Assembly: GCF_029277445.1 (NCBI RefSeq)
Contig: NZ_CP119566.1
Span: 510,501-574,500, forward strand
DNA from: Pararhizobium qamdonense
GTDB taxonomy: Bacteria > Pseudomonadota > Alphaproteobacteria > Rhizobiales > Rhizobiaceae
Reading direction: 5' to 3'
Length of the DNA: 64,000 nt
How positions within the stretch are numbered: position 1 is the first letter of the stretch; every line of letters starts with the position of its first letter. The notes under the pieces are model-generated. The model saw only the letters and a program-made list of their open reading frames with translations, was not told the DNA's origin and ran no database searches. The translations under genes and the position numbers were made by a program. Positions 7,518 through 16,587 of this stretch are shown piece after piece.

Positions 7518-10500
7518 TTGCCCATCTCGAAAATCCTTGTCGCCAACCGTTCTGAAATTGCCATTCGCGTCTTTCGCGCTGCAAACGAACTGGGAATAAA
7601 AACGGTTGCGATATGGGCGGAGGAGGACAAGCTGGCGCTCCACCGGTTCAAGGCGGACGAGAGCTATCAGGTTGGACGCGGGCCGCATCTGGCCCGCGAT
7701 CTCGGGCCGATCGAAAGCTACCTGTCGATCGAGGAAATCATCCGGGTCGCCAAATTGTCAGGCGCCGACGCCATTCATCCGGGTTACGGGCTTTTGTCCG
7801 AAAGCCCGGAATTCGTCGATGCGTGCAAGGCGGCCGGCATCATCTTCATTGGCCCGACCGGCGATACGATGCGCCGTCTCGGCAATAAGGTGGCCGCCCG
7901 CAATCTCGCCATCGAAATCGGCGTGCCGGTCGTTCCGGCAACGGAGCCCTTGCCGGATGATGCGGCCGAGGTTGCCAAGAGGGCCGAGGAGATCGGCTAT
8001 CCCGTCATGCTCAAGGCCTCATGGGGCGGCGGCGGCCGCGGCATGCGGGCGATCCGCGATCCGAAGGATCTGGCGCGCGAGGTGACGGAAGCCAAGCGCG
8101 AGGCGATGGCCGCCTTCGGCAAGGACGAGGTTTACCTCGAAAAACTGGTCGAGCGTGCCCGCCACGTCGAAAGCCAGGTTCTCGGCGATACCCATGGCAA
8201 TGTCGTGCACCTGTTCGAGCGCGACTGTTCAGTCCAGCGCCGCAACCAGAAGGTCGTCGAGCGCGCGCCGGCACCGTATCTCACCGAAGAGCAACGCCAG
8301 GAGCTTGCCAGCTATTCGACGAGCATTGCCAAGGCGACCAACTATGTCGGCGCCGGTACGGTCGAATATCTGATGGATATGGATACGGGCAAATTCTACT
8401 TCATCGAAGTCAATCCGCGCATCCAGGTCGAGCACACCGTCACCGAGGTGGTTACTGGTATCGATATCGTCAAGGCGCAGATCCATATCCTTGAGGGCTT
8501 TGCCATCGGCACGCCGGAATCCGGCGTTCCCAAGCAGGAGGATATCCGCCTGAACGGCCACGCGCTGCAGTGCCGCATCACCACGGAAGATCCGGAACAG
8601 AACTTCATCCCCGACTATGGCCGCATCACCGGCTATCGTTCGGCCTCGGGTTTCGGCATCCGCCTCGATGGCGGCACGGCCTATCCGGGCGCCGTCATCA
8701 CCCGCTATTACGATCCGCTGCTGGTCAAGGTCACGGCCTGGTCGCCAAACCCGCAGGAAACGATCGCCCGTATGGACCGCGCGCTGCGCGAATTCCGTAT
8801 CCGCGGCGTCGCAACCAACCTGACCTTTCTCGAAGCGATCATCACGCATCCGAAGTTCAAGGATAATACCTATACGACCCGGTTCATCGACACGACACCG
8901 GAACTGTTCCAGCAGGTCAAGCGCCAGGATCGCGCCACCAAGCTGCTCACCTATCTCGCGGACGTCACCGTCAATCGACATCCGGAAGCCAAGGGCCGGC
9001 CGAAGCCGAGCGCCGATGCTGCAAAGCCGGTCATTCCGCGGCTCCAGGGCGAGATTGCCGATGGCACCAAGCAGAAGCTCGATGCGCTTGGACCGAAGAA
9101 ATTCGCCGAATGGGTGCGCAATGAAAAGCGCGTGCTTTTGACCGATACGACCATGCGCGACGGCCACCAGTCGCTGCTCGCCACCCGCGTGCGCACCTAC
9201 GATATCGCCCGCATCGCCGGCACCTACGCTCGCGCCCTGCCCAACCTGTTTTCGCTGGAATGCTGGGGCGGCGCGACATTCGACGTGTCCATGCGCTTCC
9301 TGACGGAGGATCCTTGGGAGCGTCTCGCCAAGGTGCGGGAAGATGCGCCGAACCTGCTTCTGCAGATGTTGCTGCGCGGCGCCAATGGCGTCGGCTACAA
9401 GAACTATCCCGACAATGTCGTCAAATATTTCGTCCGCCAGGCGGCCAAGGGCGGCATCGATGTTTTCCGCGTGTTCGACTGCCTGAACTGGGTCGACAAC
9501 ATGCGCGTCTCGATGGATGCGGTGGCCGAAGAGAACAAGATCTGCGAAGCGGCGATTTGCTATACTGGCGACATCCTCAATTCCGCCCGGCCGAAATACG
9601 ATCTGAAATATTACACGGCGCTTGCCGCCGAACTGGAGCGGGCCGGCGCCCATATGATCGCGCTGAAGGATATGGCCGGGCTATTGAAGCCGGCCGCAGC
9701 CACGGTGTTGTTCAAGGCGCTGCGCGAAGCGACCGATCTGCCGATCCATTTCCACACGCATGATACGTCGGGCATTTCCGCCGCGACGGTTCTGGCGGCG
9801 GTGGATGCCGGTGTCGATGTGGTCGATGCGGCCATGGATGCCTTTTCCGGCAACACTTCGCAGCCCTGCCTCGGTTCGATCGTCGAGGCGCTGCGCGGCT
9901 CAGAGCGCGATCCCGGCCTCGATCCCGAATGGATCCGCCGCATCTCGTTCTATTGGGAGGCCGTGCGCAATCAGTATGCCGCCTTCGAGAGCGACCTCAA
10001 GGGTCCGGCGTCGGAAGTCTACCTGCATGAAATGCCGGGCGGCCAGTTCACCAATCTCAAGGAACAGGCCCGTTCACTCGGTCTTGAAACCCGCTGGCAC
10101 CAGGTGGCGCAGGCCTATGCCGATGCCAACCAGATGTTTGGTGATATCGTCAAGGTCACGCCATCCTCCAAGGTGGTCGGCGACATGGCACTGATGATGG
10201 TCAGCCAGGACCTGACGGTTGCCGACGTGAAAAACCCGGCCAAGGACGTGTCCTTCCCGGACTCGGTCATCTCCATGCTGAAGGGTGATCTCGGCCAGCC
10301 TCCGGGCGGATGGCCGAAGGACATTCAGGAAAAGGCGCTGAAGGGCGAGAAAGCCTATACGGAACGCCCAGGCTCGCTGCTTGCCGATGCCGATCTCGAC
10401 GCCGAGCGCAAGGTGATCGAGGAAAAGCTGGAGCGCGCCGTCAGCGATTACGAGTTTGCCTCCTACCTGATGTACCCGAAAGTCTTCACCGACTATGCAC

Positions 10501-10976
10501 TGGCCGCCGACACCTACGGCCCGGTCAGCGTGCTGCCGACGCCGGCCTATTTCTACGGCCTGACCGCCGGCGAAGAACTGCTGCCGGAACTGGAAAAAGG
10601 CGTCTCGCTGGTTGTCCAGCATCAGGCGATGAGCGAGCCCGACGAGCAGGCGATGGTCAAGGTGTTCTTCGAGATCAACGGCCAGCCGCGCCTGATCAAG
10701 GTTCCCGACCGCAACCGCGCAGCCTCCAGCACCGCCCGCCGCAAGGCGGATCTCGGCAACGCAGCCCATCTCGGCGCCCCGATGCCCGGCGTCATCTCGA
10801 CGGTCTCGGTATCCGCCGGCCAGACGGTCAAATCCGGCGACGTGCTGCTCTCCATCGAAGCGATGAAGATGGAAACGGCCCTGCACGCGGAAAAAGACGG
10901 CACCATCGCCGAAGTCCTGGTCAAGACCGGCGACCAGATCGACACCAAGGACCTGCTGATCGTCTACGGGGTTTGA
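7518..10976 (+). CDS. pyc: Pyruvate carboxylase (biotin-dependent, single-chain)
   Basis: A 1152-residue protein, the length of the rhizobial enzyme. In order: biotin carboxylase (about 1-450, ATP-grasp glycine loop WGGGGRGMR), carboxyltransferase (about 530-800, TTMRDGHQS and FHTHDTSG), the linker/allosteric region, and the biotin carrier domain with EAMKMET, where the biotin-accepting lysine is K1117. It carboxylates pyruvate to oxaloacetate, replenishing the TCA cycle. The start is the TTG at 7518: gaggag sits 6 bases upstream and the product then begins (M)PISKILVANRS. The upstream in-frame ATG at 7479 lacks such a site. The 114-bp gap before it contains a widely spaced 9-bp inverted repeat (7420-7428 / 7476-7484). 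Confidence 0.97.
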   Translation: MPISKILVANRSEIAIRVFRAANELGIKTVAIWAEEDKLALHRFKADESYQVGRGPHLARDLGPIESYLSIEEIIRVAKLSGADAIHPGYGLLSESPEFVDACKAAGIIFIGPTGDTMRRLGNKVAARNLAIEIGVPVVPATEPLPDDAAEVAKRAEEIGYPVMLKASWGGGGRGMRAIRDPKDLAREVTEAKREAMAAFGKDEVYLEKLVERARHVESQVLGDTHGNVVHLFERDCSVQRRNQKVVERAPAPYLTEEQRQELASYSTSIAKATNYVGAGTVEYLMDMDTGKFYFIEVNPRIQVEHTVTEVVTGIDIVKAQIHILEGFAIGTPESGVPKQEDIRLNGHALQCRITTEDPEQNFIPDYGRITGYRSASGFGIRLDGGTAYPGAVITRYYDPLLVKVTAWSPNPQETIARMDRALREFRIRGVATNLTFLEAIITHPKFKDNTYTTRFIDTTPELFQQVKRQDRATKLLTYLADVTVNRHPEAKGRPKPSADAAKPVIPRLQGEIADGTKQKLDALGPKKFAEWVRNEKRVLLTDTTMRDGHQSLLATRVRTYDIARIAGTYARALPNLFSLECWGGATFDVSMRFLTEDPWERLAKVREDAPNLLLQMLLRGANGVGYKNYPDNVVKYFVRQAAKGGIDVFRVFDCLNWVDNMRVSMDAVAEENKICEAAICYTGDILNSARPKYDLKYYTALAAELERAGAHMIALKDMAGLLKPAAATVLFKALREATDLPIHFHTHDTSGISAATVLAAVDAGVDVVDAAMDAFSGNTSQPCLGSIVEALRGSERDPGLDPEWIRRISFYWEAVRNQYAAFESDLKGPASEVYLHEMPGGQFTNLKEQARSLGLETRWHQVAQAYADANQMFGDIVKVTPSSKVVGDMALMMVSQDLTVADVKNPAKDVSFPDSVISMLKGDLGQPPGGWPKDIQEKALKGEKAYTERPGSLLADADLDAERKVIEEKLERAVSDYEFASYLMYPKVFTDYALAADTYGPVSVLPTPAYFYGLTAGEELLPELEKGVSLVVQHQAMSEPDEQAMVKVFFEINGQPRLIKVPDRNRAASSTARRKADLGNAAHLGAPMPGVISTVSVSAGQTVKSGDVLLSIEAMKMETALHAEKDGTIAEVLVKTGDQIDTKDLLIVYGV

Positions 10977-10988
10977 GGGCGCTTCGAA

Positions 10989-11024
10989 TGAAAATGGCCG
11001 GGGAAACCCGGCCATTTTCATTTT
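10989..11024 (+). terminator. Terminator between pyc and the cystine-type ABC operon
   Basis: A 14-bp perfect stem (10989-11002 / 11007-11020) closed by a GAAA tetraloop is followed by four Ts. It lies between convergent genes and can act in both directions. Confidence 0.9.
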
Positions 11025-11025
11025 C

Positions 11026-11787
11026 CTAGATATCGTAGCTATTCCCCGCGCTCAGCGAAGAGATGAACTTTTTCGTGCGCTCGCGTTCCGGGGCTTGGAA
11101 AATATTCCCGGGCGCGCCGCTCTCGACGATCAGTCCGCCGTCGAGGAAGAGGACCTGGTCGGCGACTTTGGAGGCGAGGCGCAGGTCGTGGGTGGCCATG
11201 ATCATGGTCGTGCCCTCGGCGGCAAGACGGTTGAGGACCTCGACGACTTCCTCGGCAAGTTCGGGATCGAGTGCCGAGGTCGGTTCGTCGCAGAGCAGGA
11301 CGCGGGGCGACGGGGCAAGGGCGCGGGCAATCGCCACGCGCTGTTGCTGGCCGCCGGATAGAGTTGCCGGCCAGGCGTCGGCCTTGTGCGACATGCCGAC
11401 CTTTTCGAGCAGTTCCTGAGCCCGGGCTTTTGCCTTTTCCTTTGGCCACTTCAGGACGGTGACCAGTCCTTCCATGACGTTTTCGATGGCCGTCTGGTGC
11501 GGGAAGAGCTGGAAATTCTGGAAGACCATGCCGGTCTGGCGGCGCAGGCGCTGGATGGCGTCCCAGCCGGTCTTCCTGCCGGGTTCGAACGTGATCTGCT
11601 CTTCGCCGAGCTTGATCGTGCCCGATGTCGGGATTTCCAGCAGATTAACGCAGCGCAGAAGCGTGCTTTTGCCGCCGCCGGACGGGCCGACCAGCGCCGT
11701 CACCGTGCCTTCGGCGATCCGCACGCTGATATCCTTCAGGACGACATTGTCGCCGAAACGTTTTTCGATATGGGTCAGCTCGATCAT
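11026..11787 (-). CDS. tcyN: Amino-acid (cystine-type) ABC transporter, ATP-binding protein
   Basis: A 253-residue polar-amino-acid importer ATPase with Walker A GPSGGGKST (about 34-42), the Q-loop segment MVFQNFQLFPH, signature LSGGQQQR and Walker B LLCDEPTSALDPEL. It closely resembles E. coli TcyN (YecC), and its two partners resemble TcyL and TcyJ, hence the cystine assignment, although other polar amino acids remain possible. Its ATG overlaps the permease stop by 4 bases (ATGA), indicating translational coupling. It is the last gene of the minus-strand set. Confidence 0.8.
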   Translation of the reverse strand: MIELTHIEKRFGDNVVLKDISVRIAEGTVTALVGPSGGGKSTLLRCVNLLEIPTSGTIKLGEEQITFEPGRKTGWDAIQRLRRQTGMVFQNFQLFPHQTAIENVMEGLVTVLKWPKEKAKARAQELLEKVGMSHKADAWPATLSGGQQQRVAIARALAPSPRVLLCDEPTSALDPELAEEVVEVLNRLAAEGTTMIMATHDLRLASKVADQVLFLDGGLIVESGAPGNIFQAPERERTKKFISSLSAGNSYDI

Positions 11788-12464
11788 GTGCGCGCCTCCA
11801 GGAAGCCGCCATAGCGGGCGAAGCGTTTTTCCAGCCGCACCTGCAGCGAGGAAAGAACAGAACTCAGCGCCAGATAGAGCAGTGCCGCTTCGATATAGAG
11901 GATCAGCGGCTCATAGGTGGTGGCGACGATGCGTTGTGCCGTCTGGAAGAGCTCCGGCACGGTGATGGCGGCGGCAAGTGATGTGTCCTTCACCAGCGAG
12001 ATGAACGTGTTCGACAAGGGCGGTACGGCGACGCGTGCGGCCTGCGGCAGGATGGTGCGGCGCATGGCCTGGCTCCAGCTCATGCCGATCGAATAGGCGG
12101 CCTCCCACTGGCCGCGCGGCACCGAGGAGATGACGGCCCGGATGATCTCGGAAGTATAGGCGCCGATATTGAGCGTGAAGCCGATGAGGGCGGCCGGGAA
12201 GGCGTCGAGCAGGATACCGAGGCTCGGCAGGCCGTAGAAGATGACGAAAAGCTGGACAAGCAAGGGCGTGCCGCGAATGACCCAGACGTAGAACCGCGCG
12301 ATGGCGACCAGCGGCTTGGGCGCGAACAGCCGTGTGACGGCGGTCAAAAGCCCCAGTGCCAGGCCGAGCGTGAAAGAAAGCAGCGTCAGCGGGATGGTGA
12401 AGATCAGCCCGGCGCGGATGAGCGGCCAGAGCGAATCGAGCATGAGTTGAAGCCAAGGGGGCAC
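11784..12464 (-). CDS. tcyL: Amino-acid (cystine-type) ABC transporter, permease
   Basis: A 226-residue HisM-type permease with about five membrane spans and the cytoplasmic EAA loop (EAAYSIGMSWSQAMRRTILPQ, shown in part: GMSWSQAMRRTILP). Segments such as FYVWVIRGTPLLVQLF and SNTFISLVKDTSLAA match the TcyL (YecS) group. The start is a GTG at 12464 with a weak site; an internal ATG at 12443 has none. It lies 320 bp downstream of the binding-protein gene, an unusually wide internal gap filled by a repeat. Confidence 0.8.
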   Translation of the reverse strand: MPPWLQLMLDSLWPLIRAGLIFTIPLTLLSFTLGLALGLLTAVTRLFAPKPLVAIARFYVWVIRGTPLLVQLFVIFYGLPSLGILLDAFPAALIGFTLNIGAYTSEIIRAVISSVPRGQWEAAYSIGMSWSQAMRRTILPQAARVAVPPLSNTFISLVKDTSLAAAITVPELFQTAQRIVATTYEPLILYIEAALLYLALSSVLSSLQVRLEKRFARYGGFLEART

Positions 12465-12666
12465 GGCTATTCTTTCGTGGGGTTTATGACGTGAGCAGAA
12501 TACACGTCCTTTTAAGCAGAGATACCCCTCGCATAAGGGCAGGGCCGTCGTCTATGACCTGAGGGAGGATCGGAGTGATGTCCGTATTTTGCCCGCCTCA
12601 AGAGATGTGCCGGGCGGCTTCGAGGGGGCTTTGGTCAAGCTGGGGCCGGACATATGGGGCGTGTGG

Positions 12667-12719
12667 CCCCCTCATCCGGCGCGGTGCGCCACCTTCTCCC
12701 CGCTGGGGAGAAGAGGGAG
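12667..12719. repeat. Extragenic palindromic repeat, copy A
   Basis: A unit with the pattern cccctcatccgg ... caccttctccccgctgggg agaagaggg recurs at 16378-16430 and inverted at 16283-16341. Within it, ttctcccc/ggggagaa forms a hairpin. This is a family of short intergenic repeats common in rhizobial genomes (recognised from memory); it is non-coding. Confidence 0.75.
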
Positions 12720-12740
12720 GGCGCTGCAGGCCGTGTGCGT

Positions 12741-12766
12741 GTCCCCTCCTTTTTCGGGGAGGGGAC
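12741..12766 (-). terminator. Inverted repeat downstream of the binding-protein gene, possible terminator
   Basis: Perfect 9-bp arms gtcccctcc (12741-12749) and ggaggggac (12758-12766) with an 8-base loop lie 19 bases past the tcyJ-like stop on the minus strand. There is no T-run, so it may be an mRNA-stabilising hairpin that keeps the binding protein more abundant than its permease, or part of the adjacent repeat. Confidence 0.5.
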
Positions 12767-12784
12767 TTTGCCTGTTACCTGTAA

Positions 12785-13558
12785 TTACTTCGAAACGTCG
12801 GCGCCGAAATATTTCTGTGAGATGGTCTCATAGGTGCCGTCGGCCTTGATCTCGGTCAGCGCTTTGTTGATGGCTTCGAGAAGTTCCGGCTCGCCCTTGC
12901 GCACGATGATGCCGGAATAATCGGCATTGGCCTGTTCAGCGGCGATCTTGACCGGCGCGTCCGGCTTCTTCTTCTTGAAGTCGAGGAAGGACAGGCTGTC
13001 ATTGATGGTGGCATCGGCGCGGCCCGTCAGGACCAGCTGGATCGACTGGTCGAAGCCGTCGGTGCCGATCAGTTCAGCGCCGGACGCCTGCGCCAGCTTG
13101 CCGAAATTGCTGGTGAGCGACTGGGCGGAGTTCTTGCCCTTCAGATCCGGAAAATCCTTGATCTCGGCATTGTCGGACTTGACGATCAGAACGGCCTTCG
13201 AAGCGATATAGGGCTCGGAGAAGTCATACTTCTTCTTGCGCTCTTCGGTAATGCCGACCTGGTTGATGACGGCGTCGTAGCGGTTGGCATCGAGACCGGC
13301 GATCAGGCCATCCCATTTGCCTTCGAGGAATTCGGCCTTGACGCCAAGCTTCTGAGCAACGGCCTCGCCGATTTCGACGTCGAAGCCGACGAGCTTGCCG
13401 CTTTCGTCATGATAGGTGAACGGGGCATAGGTGCCTTCCGTGCCGATCTTCAGCGCGCCGGCCGATTTGACGGCTTCCAGGTTTTCACCGGCAAAAGCAG
13501 ATCCGGAAACCAGCTGGGCAAAGGCGGCAGCGGCGAGAAGTGTGGGAACCCATTTCAT
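12785..13558 (-). CDS. tcyJ: Amino-acid (cystine-type) ABC transporter, periplasmic binding protein
   Basis: A 257-residue family-3 solute-binding protein with a signal peptide (MKWVPTLLAAAAFAQ..., cleavage near SAFA-GENL, about residue 23). The body has the signature GALKIGTEGTYAPFTYHDES and the segments KWDGLIAGLDANRYDAVINQ and ERKKKYDFSEPY; the C-terminus is FGADVSK. These are close to E. coli TcyJ (FliY), the L-cystine binding protein. The start at 13558 is chosen because it begins the signal peptide; the upstream in-frame ATG at 13639 would add a 27-residue non-signal extension. It is the first gene of the importer set and is divergent from deoR. Confidence 0.82.
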   Translation of the reverse strand: MKWVPTLLAAAAFAQLVSGSAFAGENLEAVKSAGALKIGTEGTYAPFTYHDESGKLVGFDVEIGEAVAQKLGVKAEFLEGKWDGLIAGLDANRYDAVINQVGITEERKKKYDFSEPYIASKAVLIVKSDNAEIKDFPDLKGKNSAQSLTSNFGKLAQASGAELIGTDGFDQSIQLVLTGRADATINDSLSFLDFKKKKPDAPVKIAAEQANADYSGIIVRKGEPELLEAINKALTEIKADGTYETISQKYFGADVSK

Positions 13559-13810
13559 TTTATTTTTCCATCTTTTGGTCCGGCCGTTTGCCGGTGTGGG
13601 GGGACAATCGCATGCCGCTTTATCCATGACAGCGCACAAAACTTCATTGTTCCCTGCAGGAGCGAAAGGTTTTTCTCATATTCACATGGTTTCCACGCAA
13701 AATTGGCGCAGAGCGCTTAAAATCAAGGCCGGGTGCTGATTTTTGCGGCAGGGCTTTCAGAGACTCATCCAAAAACATCAATAAATCGATTGAAATTCCG
13801 GCAATCTACA

Positions 13811-13850
13811 TTTATGCACGTTTATGCCGATTTACACGCGTTTATCCGTG
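13811..13850. promoter_or_regulatory. Four helically phased TTTA decamers, likely operator of the DeoR-family gene
   Basis: Four consecutive 10-base units each begin TTTA: tttatgcacg, tttatgccga, tttacacgcg, tttatccgtg. They end 12 bases before the deoR start, and a further attt follows. One repeat per helical turn suggests cooperative binding of an oligomeric repressor on one DNA face. The natural candidate is the adjacent DeoR protein. Confidence 0.6.
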
Positions 13851-13862
13851 ATTTGAGTTTTC

Positions 13863-14645
13863 ATGCAGACAGAACTGCTTTTACGACAGAGACAGAGCCT
13901 CATCCAGGACCGGTTGCGGTTGTCAGGCCGCGTGCTGGCGGTTGATCTGGCCCAGGAGTTCAACGTTTCTGAGGATACGATCCGCAGGGACCTGCGCGAA
14001 CTGGCGGCAGCCGGGCTTTGCGAACGGGTCTATGGCGGTGCGCTGCCGGTCGCGCCGGGCGGCACGACGCTGGTCCAGCGCGTCGGCGAGGCGCTGGGGC
14101 GCAAGGCGGCGCTTGCTTCAGCCGCCGTGCCCTTCATCACATCAGGCATGACTGTGTTTTTCGATGCGAGCTCGACCAATCTTGCGATCGCCCAGGCGCT
14201 TCCAAGCGGGCTGGAGCTGACGGCGGTGACCAATACGCCGCTGATTGCAGCCGAACTGATGAAAAATCCCGGTGCCGATATCATTCTTATCGGCGGCAAG
14301 ATTGCCCGGCAGGTTGGGGCCGCAGTCGGCGCCAAGGCGCAGCGCGACGTGTCCGTGCTGCGGCCGGATCTGTGCATCCTTGGGGTTTGCGGCGTCGATC
14401 TTGCGGCCGGATTGACAGCTTTCGAATATGAGGATGCGGAATTCAAGCGGCTCGTGGCCCGCAACAGCGCTGCCGTGATCGCGGCCGTCACCAATGACAA
14501 GCTCAGCACATCGGCGCCGCATGCGGTCATCGCGGCGCAGGAATGCCAGACGCTGATCGTCGAGCATGACGCCGCCAAAGACAAAACCGAACTCTACGAA
14601 ACCCAAGGCATTACAGTTGTTTATGCAGGAGAAACAAGATCATGA
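13863..14645 (+). CDS. DeoR-family transcriptional regulator
   Basis: A 260-residue protein with an N-terminal winged helix-turn-helix (about 6-57; LAQEFNVSEDTIRRDLREL is the recognition region) and a C-terminal DeoR sensor domain of the ribose-5-phosphate-isomerase-like fold (about 75-235; FFDASSTNLAIAQALP, IILIGGKI). DeoR proteins usually bind a phosphorylated sugar intermediate and repress sugar catabolic or transport genes. It is the first gene of a tight operon: its stop overlaps the VOC gene start (ATGA at 14642). The effector is unknown. Confidence 0.88.
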   Translation: MQTELLLRQRQSLIQDRLRLSGRVLAVDLAQEFNVSEDTIRRDLRELAAAGLCERVYGGALPVAPGGTTLVQRVGEALGRKAALASAAVPFITSGMTVFFDASSTNLAIAQALPSGLELTAVTNTPLIAAELMKNPGADIILIGGKIARQVGAAVGAKAQRDVSVLRPDLCILGVCGVDLAAGLTAFEYEDAEFKRLVARNSAAVIAAVTNDKLSTSAPHAVIAAQECQTLIVEHDAAKDKTELYETQGITVVYAGETRS

Positions 14646-15025
14646 GGATTGCCCATGTCGCACTCTGGACCACAGACCTCGATCGTCTCTGCCGCTTCTG
14701 GGCAGATATCTTCGGCGCCACCGTGGGTGATCTTTACGAAAGCGCGCGGCGTCCCGGCTTTTCCTCGCGGTTTCTATATCTGAAGGACGGCCCCTCGGTC
14801 GAGGTCATGCAAGGCCCCTGGATCAGCGCAGAGAATGGACAGGCCGAGCGCCAGGGCTATGCTCATTTGGCGCTGTCTCTGGGCAGCCGCGAGGCCGTCG
14901 ATGCGCTGGCGGCGAAGGCTGCGGCATCGGGCATCCTTTTATCGCCGGCCCGCATGACCGGGGACGGCTTCTACGAGGCTGTGCTGAGCGATCCCGACGG
15001 CAACCCCATCGAAATCACGGCCTGA
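14642..15025 (+). CDS. VOC-superfamily (glyoxalase/bleomycin-resistance-like) protein
   Basis: A 127-residue single VOC module pair. H5 in MRIAHVALW, E54 in PSVEVMQ, H75 in GYAHLALSL and E124 in NPIEITA fit the four-residue metal-binding pattern of this fold. The ending DPDGNPIEI is typical. Such proteins are metal-dependent lyases, isomerases or dioxygenases, and the substrate cannot be assigned. It is translationally coupled to the upstream deoR gene and 30 bp from the downstream transporter, suggesting a sugar- or metabolite-related function in the same pathway. Confidence 0.8.
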   Translation: MRIAHVALWTTDLDRLCRFWADIFGATVGDLYESARRPGFSSRFLYLKDGPSVEVMQGPWISAENGQAERQGYAHLALSLGSREAVDALAAKAAASGILLSPARMTGDGFYEAVLSDPDGNPIEITA

Positions 15026-15055
15026 CGCCGTCACCACGTTCTACAGGAAAAGACC

Positions 15056-16249
15056 ATGGACCAGCATCGTATCAACCCGCCGCAAGCCGCCGTCCGGCAA
15101 CCCTATATGCCAAAAACGCGGCTTGCCGTTTCGCTGCTGTTCCTGATGAACGGCTTCGTTACCGGTAGCTGGGCGCCCAAAATCCCGGAATTCAAGGACA
15201 GGCTCGGCATTAGCGAAAGCGTGCTCGGCCTGCTGATCCTTGCTTTCGGTCTGGGGTCGCTGGTGCTGATGCCGATTGCCGGCGGGTTTATTGCAAGGCT
15301 CGGGTCGCAAAAGGTGGTGAAGGTAACGGCGATCCTGCTGTCGCCGATGCTGCTGCTGCTCACGCTCCTTCCCAATGTCTGGACGGCGGTGATCGGCATG
15401 ATCCTGCTTGGCGGGTTCGTCGGCGCGATGGACGTGGCGATGAATGCCAATGCGGTCGAGGTCGAAAAATCGATGCGGCGGGCGATCATGTCGTCCTGCC
15501 ATGCCTATTGGAGCCTTGGTGGTCTGATCGGCGCTGCGAGCGGCGGCCTCATCATGGCGCATTTCGGCGTCTATGCGCATGCCATTCTCGTCACGCTGGT
15601 CTGCCTTTCGGTGCTCACGATTGCCTGGCCGATGATCCTTGCCGACCAGCCGCATCCGGATACGGCCAAGCAAAAATTGCGGCTGCCATCCAATCCGCTG
15701 CCCTGGCTGATCGGACTGGTCGCCTTGTTCTCCATGGTGCCGGAAGGCACGGTGCTGGATTGGGGCGCGCTCTACCTGCGCAACGAACTCGGCGCTTCCG
15801 TTGCCATGTCCGGGTTCGGCTTTGCCGCCTTCTCGGCCACGATGGCGATCATGCGCTTTGCCGGCGACCATGTCCGCGACCGGTTTGGGGGTGTGAGAAC
15901 CCTGCGCGTCTGCACGCTGACGGCACTGGTCGGCCTCGTGCTTGCCGGCCTGGCGCCCAACGCGCCGCTCGCTATTCTCGGCTTTGCGCTCGCCGGTGTC
16001 GGCATTTCCAACATGGTGCCCATCGCCTTTTCGGCCGCCGGCAACATGCCGGGCCTGGCGCCGGGTATCGGCCTGTCGGTCGCCACGTTCATGGGCTATT
16101 CCGGCATGCTGTTTGCGCCGTCGCTGATCGGTTTCGTTGCGGAACATACCGGCTTCTCGATCATCTTTACCTGCGTGCCGATCCTGTTCATCGTCGTTCT
16201 GGCGCTGTCGCATCACGCCGTGCATGCCGATCCGAAGGAGCGTGGGTGA
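15056..16249 (+). CDS. MFS transporter (YbjJ-like)
   Basis: A 397-residue major facilitator with about twelve membrane spans, a duplicated six-helix layout and a central loop near residues 190-215. The N-terminal part (NGFVTGSWAPKIPEFKDRLGIS) resembles the YbjJ / fucose-permease-like branch, suggesting sugar or small-metabolite transport, but the substrate is unknown. It is third in the deoR-VOC-MFS operon and so probably carries the ligand sensed by the DeoR protein (inference). It ends just before a block of extragenic repeats. Confidence 0.82.
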   Translation: MDQHRINPPQAAVRQPYMPKTRLAVSLLFLMNGFVTGSWAPKIPEFKDRLGISESVLGLLILAFGLGSLVLMPIAGGFIARLGSQKVVKVTAILLSPMLLLLTLLPNVWTAVIGMILLGGFVGAMDVAMNANAVEVEKSMRRAIMSSCHAYWSLGGLIGAASGGLIMAHFGVYAHAILVTLVCLSVLTIAWPMILADQPHPDTAKQKLRLPSNPLPWLIGLVALFSMVPEGTVLDWGALYLRNELGASVAMSGFGFAAFSATMAIMRFAGDHVRDRFGGVRTLRVCTLTALVGLVLAGLAPNAPLAILGFALAGVGISNMVPIAFSAAGNMPGLAPGIGLSVATFMGYSGMLFAPSLIGFVAEHTGFSIIFTCVPILFIVVLALSHHAVHADPKERG

Positions 16250-16282
16250 ATGATGATTGACTTTTGCAACGGCCCCTCGAGA

Positions 16283-16430
16283 TCTCCCTCTTCTCCCCCA
16301 GCGGGGAGAAGTGCCGAGCGAATGCGAGGCGATGAGGGGGGCTTCGGCGAAGCCGGAGCCAGATAAAGTGGTCTTCGGCCCCCCTCATCCGCCCTTCGGG
16401 CACCTTCTCCCCGCCGGGGAGAAGAGGGAG
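16283..16430. repeat. Inverted pair of extragenic palindromic repeats (copies B and C)
   Basis: Copy C (16283-16341) and copy B (16378-16430) are the same unit as copy A at 12667-12719, in opposite orientation, with about 36 bases between them. Transcribed together they would fold into one long hairpin. They fill most of the 338-bp gap between the MFS gene and ispG; no gene is visible in the rest. Confidence 0.75.
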
Positions 16431-16587
16431 TGCGCCGAAAACCCTTGGTAGAAAGCACTGACAGGATGAGCCGATTGGCGCGGCAGACATCAATTCGCCG
16501 TCAATCCATGAATGTTGCCGTTGACAAGGCGGCTTTCCTCATCCACCTCAGGGAAAGTCGCCGCAACAGCACGTGCAAGGGGCTTTC

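Larger units (their letters stand above)
12465..12784. other. 320-bp intergenic stretch inside the ABC gene set
   Basis: It contains the extragenic repeat at 12667-12719 and the inverted repeat at 12741-12766 and no credible gene. A promoter for the permease-ATPase pair could lie near 12480-12600, since the repeat may separate the two transcripts. Confidence 0.5.

Noticed and set aside
8229..9653. A 474-codon minus-strand frame
   Set aside because: Antisense shadow of pyc.
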